45,326 bases of DNA from Cyanobacteria bacterium RI_101 (GTDB lineage: Bacteria > Cyanobacteriota > Cyanobacteriia > Cyanobacteriales > Microcystaceae), in contig WGLZ01000058.1 of the NCBI GenBank assembly GCA_016471375.1, positions 1-45,326 on the forward strand, written 5' to 3'. A program made the position numbers and the translations under genes. Shown one piece after another: positions 9,361 through 16,384 of this stretch. A model generated the notes under the pieces. That model was not told where the DNA came from. It did not search any database and worked only from the letters and a program-made list of their open reading frames with translations. How positions within the stretch are numbered: the stretch's first letter is position 1; each line of letters begins with the position of its first letter.

Positions 9361-10015
9361 AAGTTTACGGGAAACCTGGAACCGACCGGCGCCGCGGTTA
9401 ATCTTTTTCGACGCCATGGGCACCCTCTTTGATCTGCGGCAATCCGTGGGGGAGATTTACGGCGCCGTCGCCGCTCGTTACGGGGTAGAAACGGAGCCGG
9501 AGTCGTTAACCCGCTCGTTTTTCCAAGCCTTCGCCTCGGCGCCGCCTCTGGCCTTTGGAGACTGTTCCCCGGCGGAACTGAACCAACGAGAGCGGGACTG
9601 GTGGCGGGAGGTGGCCAGAAAAACCTTCGCCGGCGCCGTTTTTAGGGATTTTGACGCCTTTTTTACGGCGCTTTACGACTATTTCGCCGACCCGGCGCCC
9701 TGGCGGGTGTACGAGGATGTCCCGCCCACTTTGGAATACTGGCGGGATCAGGGCGTTCCTTTGGTTGTCCTTTCTAACTTCGACAGTCGTTTAAACCCGA
9801 TCCTGACTCGTTTAGGGCTGTTAGACTATTTTGCCGACGTTGTCGTCTCTTCCCACTGCGTCGCCGCCAAACCCGATCCCCGCATTTTCCAACAGGCGCT
9901 GGTTCCCTGGGGCTTAGACCCCTCCCAGGTTTGGCACATTGGCGACAGTTTCGGCGCCGATTACCAGGGCGCGTTAAAGGCCGGTTTGCGAGGCTTTTGG
10001 CTCCAACGGCGCTAG
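9347..10015 (+). CDS. HAD-IA family hydrolase, HDHD3-like
   Basis: This 222-residue haloacid dehalogenase-like protein has motif I FFDAMGTLFD near residue 20, motif II VVLSNFDSRL near 140, the motif III lysine in VAAKPDPRIF near 173, and motif IV HIGDSFGADYQGALKAG near 195. Motif I has Met where most phosphatases have the second Asp (DxD). This resembles the HDHD3-type subgroup and may weaken or alter catalysis. Its ATG lies inside the end of the creatininase gene, so the two are probably one operon. The substrate is unknown. Confidence 0.85.
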   Translation: MSQIESLRETWNRPAPRLIFFDAMGTLFDLRQSVGEIYGAVAARYGVETEPESLTRSFFQAFASAPPLAFGDCSPAELNQRERDWWREVARKTFAGAVFRDFDAFFTALYDYFADPAPWRVYEDVPPTLEYWRDQGVPLVVLSNFDSRLNPILTRLGLLDYFADVVVSSHCVAAKPDPRIFQQALVPWGLDPSQVWHIGDSFGADYQGALKAGLRGFWLQRR

Positions 10016-10018
10016 GCG

Positions 10019-10077
10019 TTAGCCCCCCTAGCCCCCCAATTCTGGGGGGAACTAGACTCAAAGTCCCCCAAATTTGT
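10019..10077 (+). repeat. C-rich interspersed hairpin repeat at left edge of island
   Basis: It reads TAGCCCCCCTAGCCCCCC, then a complementary G run, then CTCAAAGTCCCCCAAATTTG. It is the core of the repeat found with full ends elsewhere (for example 27470-27627). It ends about six bases from the stop codon of the DUF499 gene, so it marks the left boundary of the acquired block. A related copy in the same orientation marks the right boundary at 23981-24105. Confidence 0.65.
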
Positions 10078-10082
10078 AAGAA

Positions 10083-13000
10083 CTATTCGTTCTCAAAGGC
10101 TTGCTGGTTAAATTTAAGAGTATGGCAGTTTTCCATAACAGTCCGCACGATATCGTCAGGAGCGCCGTTGGGAATATCTGCTTCAATTTCCAGCGTTATT
10201 TTGACGTTGGCCCCTTTCAGCTTGGTAAGGTGTTGGATGATCTCATCGGCGATGGCCGAAGCATCCCGGTTAACTCGTAAAGCGTCTAATTGCACATTGC
10301 CGTAGAAGCGCCGGGGCTGGGGTTTGGGAGCTGGGAGTGATGGTGGGGGAGAAATAGGAATCATTTCTGAGCCTGTCGCTGTTTGGGATGGCAATGGGTT
10401 AGAAAAGGTAGAGACACTCGTTGGCCCAATGATCACATCAGGAGATCGCTCAGAGTCAATCTGGTCTTGGGCGATTTCAGGTTTAACAATTAAAGATTGG
10501 TTGCTGATACTGGGAGAAATACCCGTGCCATACTTCAGTCCCCTGTAACGTTTTTCGTTCTCGTCAAAGGCTTCAGCATAAGCAAAGTTTTCATGCCAGA
10601 TGGTAGAGGCTACCCCTTGACAAATGCAGTCTAATAAAACGGATTGATCCTTGAGGCGGGGCAGATACAAATATTGGGTCAGGTATTCCCACAGGGTCTT
10701 GAGATCGAGATGGTCTTTATTTTTCCAGAGATAGTCATCCAATGCCTGCATTTTTAAGATGCTAGGGGCGCAGACAGTTTTGATATAATCGCTATCAACT
10801 GCCCGACGGCTGGCCCGTAAGACAGCGGAATCTGCGCCCTGAATGCGGACTTCTTCCCATTCAATGTCACCTTGGGGATTATCGGTCTGCCCGGGAATAA
10901 TGAGCCACTCGTAGGCATTACTGAGGAGTTGATCTACGTCTTGGGTGCTTTGATTGCGCTTAGTGGTGGCTTGTTTTTGTTGAAAGCCGTCGAGATTTAA
11001 GGCGTCTTTGTCCTGCAAAATCGATTCCCAGGCGAGATATTGGGCGGTGTTCTCTTCGAGAATCTTGATTTTAGCGAGATCGGGGGCAAGAAATAACAGG
11101 GTGTTTTTGTAGTAGCGGGGACTACTGCCGCGGGTTTGAAGGGTTGCTTCAATCCATTGTTGAGCCTGACTATCGGGGGTTTTCTTTTGATGCCCGTACT
11201 GGGGATGGAGAATAACAAGTCGGACGCCAAGACTCCCATCATCGTGAACATCGGCGGAATTGTCCGGGGCAATGTGAATGGCGCTAAATTCGCCTCGGTT
11301 TTTGTCTTGTTTCAAGCGCCGCACAATTTCTTCCCAGACGGGATAGTGTTCTTCTAGGATTTGGGAGGCCCGCTCTTGAACGGTGCGATTGACGTTGGGC
11401 TGAGTGGAAACCCAATAACGACTGCCATCAATGTAGAGATAGGTGGCTTGATCAGTGAGGCGACGGAGGGCGTCGCTAAAGGTGGCTACGCTCTCCCCCG
11501 GTTGGACACACCCCAGTTTGACTCGGCGTTCCTCTAGTCCTCGATTAGCGGCCCGAAGGGTGGGGGCCGATCCCATGTAAATGGCGCGACTGACGCGACG
11601 ACAAGCAGAATAACGACCTAGGTTAGGGTTTTGGCGATCGAGGGTTAAAGGCAAGGAATTTAACCCATCCACGTCTTTTTCGATAATCGGTATCCAGTTG
11701 TCGTCTAAATAGCGGGTGAGTTCCGACTGTACTTGGGCGTCGTCCATGGGAATTTGCCCTGGCATGATCACTAAACTAGCGTCGTTGCGTTCCCAGAGGG
11801 TATGGATCACTTTGGCCATGAGCCGCAACACGCCCCGGGTGCGTTGGAATTTATCTAGAGTTGACCAGTCGGAATAAAGGCGATCGAAGAGTTCGGGGTG
11901 AATGGGGTAGGCGTCTTTCATCCTTCTTTCATAGTCCCGTTCTTTGCATTCGGCGGGGAATTCCTGAGCCTGGTTTTTGTAGAGATCAGCAAAGGCTTTA
12001 ACCACGGTATCCCGTTGGACAAACAGACCGGGGTCGCTCATGGTTTGAAAGAGTCGCCGCCGCACAATTTCAAAGCTTTCTTCGGCGCTAGCGGGGCGCC
12101 AGGGGGATTCCACTCGACCGATGGCATTTTTGAGCCGGTCTAGGGCTTCTTTGCCCCGATCGCCGCCAATTTCAATATCGGAGGAGGGGACACTGACCAC
12201 GAGCAGGGTATCTTTGGCATTTTTTGCGGATTCGCTGAGGGTCTGCGCAAAGGTGAAATGGGTATCAAAATCTCCCGCTGGAAGATCGTTTTTGTCATGC
12301 AGTTGGCGGCCATAGGCGACCCATTCATCGATCAGAATCAAGCAAGGGGAAAAGCGATTAAAAAGGGTTTTGAGTACGTCCCCCGGATTAGTAGAAGTCT
12401 CATCGGCTTCCCGCATCAGTTCATAGCCTTCTTTTCCCCCTAATTGCCAACCGATTTCCCCCCAGAGGGTACGGATTCGGGTGCCGTCGGGTTTGGAGTG
12501 GACTTGTCCAGGGGAAATTTTATTACCCACTAAGACAGCGACATTAACGTTCTGCGGCGGGGTGTTGAGTTCAGTTTCTTGGAAAAGGGGTTCCATCCCT
12601 GGCAAATCATTAATATTAAGGGCATGGCAGAGATGATAGAGGGCCAGCATGGCGTGGGTTTTGCCGCCCCCAAAGTTAGTTTGCAGTTCGATAACGGGAT
12701 CGCCGCCTTGGCCGCTTAACCGGAGTAGGGCGTTTTTGAGTAATTGCTTGAGTCCTTCGGTCAAATAGGTACGGCGGTAAAATTCAGTGGGGTCGCGATA
12801 TTCGTCTGAGCCTTCATCGAGGTAAACCTGCCATAAATCAGCGGCAAATTCCGCCTGTTGAAACCGTCCAGAGGCGACATCGGGGTGGGGGGTGGCAATT
12901 TCTCGCCAAGGTTTAAGACCTGTTTGGGGTTGCCCCTCGGTAGAGGCCAGCGCCGTTTTGCGGGTTTCGCGGCGGGCCTGTTCTTCAAACCGGAGCCGGA

Positions 13001-13418
13001 GAACTTCTTGTTTTTGTTTGTCGATTTCAGCGACTTCCGGCGCCGCGATGGCCGTTAGTAGGCGGCTGATGCTATCGAGAGCGCGGTAGGCGTTATCGGC
13101 GCTGTAGGTGGCGCTATGGGCCCAATCGTTGCGGATGGTGCGGAGTTCGCTGACGAGGGTTCTTTCCGCTTGACCCAGAGTTTTACGAAAAACGGTATTC
13201 CAGTTTTCCCAGATGGCGATCAGCAAGCTAGAAACGTCTTCCTTAAGTATCTCGTCGGGGGACTTACTGCGGGTGTAGTGTTCCGGCAGGCTATTTTCGA
13301 CTTTGCCTAACCACTGCCCACCGTGGGCAAATTTCATTTCCCGCTCAAAGTAGGGATATAGCCCCTGGTGAAGTAGCTTTAGGGCCCGTCCGACTCGTTC
13401 GTGATTGCTGATGGCCAT
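10083..13418 (-). CDS. Swt1-type HEPN / DUF499 ATPase, predicted defence protein
   Basis: This large 1111-residue protein has an N-terminal Swt1-like HEPN region whose RNDWAH motif near residue 97 fits the RX4H signature of HEPN ribonucleases. A DUF499 P-loop ATPase domain follows, with Walker A FGGGKTHAML near residue 247 and Walker B CLILIDEWVAYG near 364. Long helical and beta segments run to a C-terminal region after a proline-rich linker (PISPPPSLPAPKPQP near 1035). DUF499 ATPases accompany DUF1156 methylases and helicases in predicted phage-defence islands and resemble the large BREX-type ATPases. It is the last gene of the seven-gene block, about 50 bases after the PD-(D/E)XK gene. A role in sensing or executing defence is inferred from family and context. 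Confidence 0.85.
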   Translation of the reverse strand: MAISNHERVGRALKLLHQGLYPYFEREMKFAHGGQWLGKVENSLPEHYTRSKSPDEILKEDVSSLLIAIWENWNTVFRKTLGQAERTLVSELRTIRNDWAHSATYSADNAYRALDSISRLLTAIAAPEVAEIDKQKQEVLRLRFEEQARRETRKTALASTEGQPQTGLKPWREIATPHPDVASGRFQQAEFAADLWQVYLDEGSDEYRDPTEFYRRTYLTEGLKQLLKNALLRLSGQGGDPVIELQTNFGGGKTHAMLALYHLCHALNINDLPGMEPLFQETELNTPPQNVNVAVLVGNKISPGQVHSKPDGTRIRTLWGEIGWQLGGKEGYELMREADETSTNPGDVLKTLFNRFSPCLILIDEWVAYGRQLHDKNDLPAGDFDTHFTFAQTLSESAKNAKDTLLVVSVPSSDIEIGGDRGKEALDRLKNAIGRVESPWRPASAEESFEIVRRRLFQTMSDPGLFVQRDTVVKAFADLYKNQAQEFPAECKERDYERRMKDAYPIHPELFDRLYSDWSTLDKFQRTRGVLRLMAKVIHTLWERNDASLVIMPGQIPMDDAQVQSELTRYLDDNWIPIIEKDVDGLNSLPLTLDRQNPNLGRYSACRRVSRAIYMGSAPTLRAANRGLEERRVKLGCVQPGESVATFSDALRRLTDQATYLYIDGSRYWVSTQPNVNRTVQERASQILEEHYPVWEEIVRRLKQDKNRGEFSAIHIAPDNSADVHDDGSLGVRLVILHPQYGHQKKTPDSQAQQWIEATLQTRGSSPRYYKNTLLFLAPDLAKIKILEENTAQYLAWESILQDKDALNLDGFQQKQATTKRNQSTQDVDQLLSNAYEWLIIPGQTDNPQGDIEWEEVRIQGADSAVLRASRRAVDSDYIKTVCAPSILKMQALDDYLWKNKDHLDLKTLWEYLTQYLYLPRLKDQSVLLDCICQGVASTIWHENFAYAEAFDENEKRYRGLKYGTGISPSISNQSLIVKPEIAQDQIDSERSPDVIIGPTSVSTFSNPLPSQTATGSEMIPISPPPSLPAPKPQPRRFYGNVQLDALRVNRDASAIADEIIQHLTKLKGANVKITLEIEADIPNGAPDDIVRTVMENCHTLKFNQQAFENE

Positions 13419-13471
13419 AGCGTCGTGATGGAAACAATACTCTTATCTTACAGGCATTGTAAAGAGGCAGA

Positions 13472-14104
13472 TCAATGAGTTTTACTGAGGGTTCCTAAGT
13501 ATTTAAGGATGATCAGAACTTTTTCAAGGTCGTTCCCTGGATTGATCAAGGAAAATAAACGGGATGGGGCGTATTCGGGACTGGGGTGATGGCTGGCTTT
13601 CAAAAATAAAAATTCACTGCCGTTGCTGATTAAGCCAAAGGCGTCTTTTTCTTGATCAGGGTTACTGAGCAGATAGGCAAGGGTCTGGGGAATGGCGCGG
13701 GTGACGGCAAAATCACTGCGTTTGGATTCGATAACCACCACCCATAAGCGCTCTGTGATCACTAAAACGTCAATGCGTCCCCGGATAGTTGCCCCTTCAT
13801 CTACCATTTCCAGATTGACGCTGGCTTCGGTCTGAATACGAAAGGGAGGACGATAAAATCCGGCTAAGTCCAGCAGGGGGGCTAGCACCACCATTTTGAC
13901 GCTATTTTCCAGCAAGGGCGGGTCTTCCATCAAGGCGAGGTAATTGGTTTTAACCCGTTGTAGGAGTTGTTTTTCGGTGTCTTCCAAGGCTTCCGGTGCC
14001 GTTGACCATTCAGGAAAAAAATTGGGATCTTGGCTTGCTTTTAGCCCAAATTGTTGCTTGAGGATATGGAGGGTAATGTCGGTGGCGGCAACGGTGAAAG
14101 ACAT
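13472..14104 (-). CDS. PD-(D/E)XK nuclease-like protein, HsdR N-terminal type
   Basis: This 210-residue protein resembles the short cyanobacterial proteins related to the N-terminal nuclease domain of type I restriction R subunits. The central pattern RGRIDVLVITERLWVVVIESKRSDF near residues 105-130 supplies the Asp and the ExK of the PD-(D/E)XK nuclease core. No helicase motifs are present. Its ATG follows the 14-bp repeat TTTTCTTTAGAGGA by 8 bases, so that repeat contains its ribosome binding site. In the island it is a candidate DNA-cleaving component paired with the DUF1156 methylase, but cleavage is inferred from the motif only. Confidence 0.8.
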   Translation of the reverse strand: MSFTVAATDITLHILKQQFGLKASQDPNFFPEWSTAPEALEDTEKQLLQRVKTNYLALMEDPPLLENSVKMVVLAPLLDLAGFYRPPFRIQTEASVNLEMVDEGATIRGRIDVLVITERLWVVVIESKRSDFAVTRAIPQTLAYLLSNPDQEKDAFGLISNGSEFLFLKASHHPSPEYAPSRLFSLINPGNDLEKVLIILKYLGTLSKTH

Positions 14105-14112
14105 AGTATAAA

Positions 14113-14126
14113 TCCTCTAAAGAAAA
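14113..14126 (-). repeat. 14-bp direct repeat, downstream copy (cassette boundary)
   Basis: On the coding strand it reads TTTTCTTTAGAGGA. It contains the ribosome binding site of the PD-(D/E)XK gene, 8 bases before its ATG. An identical 14-mer occurs at 16371-16384, again 8 bases before an ATG. The two copies bracket the small protein, AAA and PIN genes. Confidence 0.8.
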
Positions 14127-14127
14127 T

Positions 14128-14622
14128 TTATGGATTCGGTATAGGTGACACGATATCGGGACAAAGAAACTCTATGGTTAGCCCTAATTGCGTTAAGGCC
14201 TCATAACATTCTGCCCAATCTGGATCAACGGCATTAATAATGGGGGGGCGATCAGGACTTTTCAAGGCAACAGCAACAAATTTTCGATCTGAGGGATCAA
14301 ATTTTGTCAAACTAGCATCGTCAGGAAATTCTTGAAAACTGCCATCTTTAGGAGTGATAGTAATTTTCTGACAACGTTTTGGGTTGGCTTGATTAGTAAG
14401 TATCCATTTCAAAAAAGCATCTCCTATGCCGGGTTGTCCTTTGGGATTAACTTTATTTTGATACTCTTTAAGGATTAGCCATTTATCATCCACAATAACC
14501 ATTCCTTCTTTCTGGAAAGTTTCTAGGTATTTAATAGCTGAAAACTGACACTGTTGGGTAACCTGGGGGCAATCCCTACCGTTGGCAGCAATTAAAACAT
14601 TGGTGTCGATGACGGCTTTCAT
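14128..14622 (-). CDS. PIN-domain nuclease-like protein
   Basis: This 164-residue protein starts with MKAVIDTNVLIAA, whose Asp is typical of the first PIN acidic residue. A glutamate follows in LKEYQNK, then KFDPSDRKFVAVALKS near residue 110 and INAVDPDW near 133, which supply the remaining acidic cluster. PIN domains are metal-dependent ribonucleases, common as toxins and as effectors of defence systems. Its ATG overlaps the TGA of the AAA ATPase gene by one base (TGATG), so the two are translationally coupled and probably work as an ATPase-nuclease pair. It is AT-richer than the flanking methylase and DUF499 genes. Confidence 0.8.
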   Translation of the reverse strand: MKAVIDTNVLIAANGRDCPQVTQQCQFSAIKYLETFQKEGMVIVDDKWLILKEYQNKVNPKGQPGIGDAFLKWILTNQANPKRCQKITITPKDGSFQEFPDDASLTKFDPSDRKFVAVALKSPDRPPIINAVDPDWAECYEALTQLGLTIEFLCPDIVSPIPNP

Positions 14623-15998
14623 CAGTTTAATCCATCTCCCATTTGTCGTTTTATTGCGGCTTCTGTCATTGCCATGAGGTCGCCCATTTCATCCCCGAAA
14701 AAGTTATCTGGCCAATTAATAATATTGCCGAATAAATCAATCTCTAAAGGGGTAATGGAAGATTGTCCATCGGGCTGTGAATTGCAAAAATAGAGATTAA
14801 TATCATCAGGATTTAAGCCATCTTTTTCTTCCGCTATGCGTCGTTGTAGCCTTCTGAGCAAATGTTCGCTGTGGCTTTCGACAATAATTTGAATATTACG
14901 GGTTTTGATGGCATCAATAAATACATCAGCTAGCCCCGCTTGAACAGAGGGGTGAAGGTGAATTTCTGGCTGCTCTAGGATAATGGTCGATCCTTCGGGG
15001 GCATAGTAACACAATACTAAAACGGGAAGAACTTGGGAAACACCGAAGCCGACGTCAGTGATCAGCACTTCGGATGAATCTAACGTTCGTTTGACTCGTA
15101 CTTCATAATCTTTGCGATTTTTACCGATCGCCTGGACGTTAAAGCTATCAATTAGGTTGAGGTCTTTGAGCCAGAGGGCAACTCTTTCTTGAAGGGAAAC
15201 GGTTCTACGTGGACTCACTCTAATTTTTGGCAGTTTACGGGAAGCTAAGAGCGCGGGAATAGCGAGTTCTCCTCGTCTGCCTACATCTTGGGGTTTTTCT
15301 CCTGCCCAAGGATAGATACGTTTAGGATATTCCCGTAGAGGGCCAAGGTAATAGGTCTGTTGAAAGACTTGTTCATAGGCTAGGGAAAAGTCAGATAAGA
15401 AACCCGTATTTTGATAGTAACCGCTGGCTTGATCTGGAAATCCGTAATGTTTGATGGGTTCGGGCAATGGCCAGACCCTACCTTTGACCCGTTTTGGCCT
15501 AAAGCCCTTAGCTTTTAGGGTATATTCTGGGGGAGTTGATTGTCGTTGTTTCAGCTCAAAATTAATGAGTTCTTGTTCACATTTAAATTTATAGGAAAAT
15601 TCTTCGACAGAGATTTGGTCTTGATCAAGGCTTATCTTTGAGCTAAATTCAAGTTTATTAATGGCAAATAACACATCATCCTTTGTTCCTTCTGGATTGA
15701 GTATATTCAGGGTTTTAGGCAGTTCCCAAGCTAAATTAAAATTAATCATATTAGGAATAATATGTCGATAGGAAATATCGTAAAATGTGCCGACATCAAC
15801 ATAGCTTCTTTCATCGCCGGTATGGAGCACTCTCTGTCTATCAGTAGATTCGACAGTTTGCTTTAATAATAGTAAGAATTGAAGAATACTGGATTTTCCC
15901 GAACTGTTACTGCCAAAGAAAGCTGTAATTGGAGATAACTTTATTTCTCCAGTATCTTGCCATGATTTAAAATTCTGAAATTTTAGCTTGGTAAACAT
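14622..15998 (-). CDS. DUF3696 AAA (ABC/OLD-like) ATPase
   Basis: This protein of about 458 residues belongs to the SMC/OLD-like ATPases. It begins MFTKLKFQNFKSWQDTGEIKLSPIT, the usual family start, with Walker A FFGSNSSGKSSILQF near residue 28, Walker B STIILEQPEIHLHP near 338, the H-loop VESHSEHLLRRLQRRI, and a C-terminal DUF3696 tail with WPDNFFGDEMGDL. I chose the ATG at 15998 because it lies one base after the stop of the preceding gene. The in-frame start at 16031 would lie inside that gene. Such ATPases pair with nucleases in several anti-phage systems (PARIS and Septu are examples of the principle). Here the partner would be the coupled PIN protein. Confidence 0.85.
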   Translation of the reverse strand: MFTKLKFQNFKSWQDTGEIKLSPITAFFGSNSSGKSSILQFLLLLKQTVESTDRQRVLHTGDERSYVDVGTFYDISYRHIIPNMINFNLAWELPKTLNILNPEGTKDDVLFAINKLEFSSKISLDQDQISVEEFSYKFKCEQELINFELKQRQSTPPEYTLKAKGFRPKRVKGRVWPLPEPIKHYGFPDQASGYYQNTGFLSDFSLAYEQVFQQTYYLGPLREYPKRIYPWAGEKPQDVGRRGELAIPALLASRKLPKIRVSPRRTVSLQERVALWLKDLNLIDSFNVQAIGKNRKDYEVRVKRTLDSSEVLITDVGFGVSQVLPVLVLCYYAPEGSTIILEQPEIHLHPSVQAGLADVFIDAIKTRNIQIIVESHSEHLLRRLQRRIAEEKDGLNPDDINLYFCNSQPDGQSSITPLEIDLFGNIINWPDNFFGDEMGDLMAMTEAAIKRQMGDGLN

Positions 15999-15999
15999 C

Positions 16000-16362
16000 T
16001 TAATTAAATGGGTTTTCCATTTTGGACACAAGATAGGGTAAATTGCCGGATTTAAGCATGATTACCAGATGTTCAATTTGTTCGTATTCTGCTAATTCTT
16101 GGGTTTCTTCGGGGGTTAGATTGTCTTCTTGACTGCGGGTAAGTAGATAATTTAAACGCTGTTGCATGGCGGGAGTCGGTCGAAAAGCGGCAATTTCTTC
16201 GGGGGTGGGTTGACTGATCAAAAAATCAAGAATATGGCGATAAACTTGGGTCGTCAAAATAGAAGGTTGTAGGCATTGACTTAATAAATGGGGTAACTGG
16301 TCTTGAATAGGAGCCAGGCGCTCCATTAAATCATCGGGAATTTCAACGGTGAAGGTTGCCAT
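16000..16362 (-). CDS. Small antitoxin-like protein
   Basis: This 120-residue protein begins FTVEIPDDLMERLAPI and ends in a helical region RPTPAMQQRLNYLLTRSQEDNLTPEETQELAEYEQIEHLVIMLK. This pattern is seen in many small cyanobacterial proteins encoded next to PIN or HNH nucleases. By analogy it could be an antitoxin or regulator for the PIN protein two genes downstream. Its stop codon is one base from the AAA ATPase start, so the three genes form a tight unit. The exact 14-bp repeat containing its ribosome binding site overlaps the end of the methylase gene. The function is inferred from context. Confidence 0.7.
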   Translation of the reverse strand: MATFTVEIPDDLMERLAPIQDQLPHLLSQCLQPSILTTQVYRHILDFLISQPTPEEIAAFRPTPAMQQRLNYLLTRSQEDNLTPEETQELAEYEQIEHLVIMLKSGNLPYLVSKMENPFN

Positions 16363-16370
16363 GGTGTTTT

Positions 16371-16384
16371 TCCTCTAAAGAAAA
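16371..16384 (-). repeat. 14-bp direct repeat, upstream copy (cassette boundary)
   Basis: TTTTCTTTAGAGGA on the coding strand. It encodes the last codons and the TAG stop of the DUF1156 methylase and also supplies the ribosome binding site of the small protein, 8 bases before its ATG. It is identical to 14113-14126. Deleting the sequence between the copies would fuse the methylase end directly to the PD-(D/E)XK gene with correct spacing. Confidence 0.8.
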
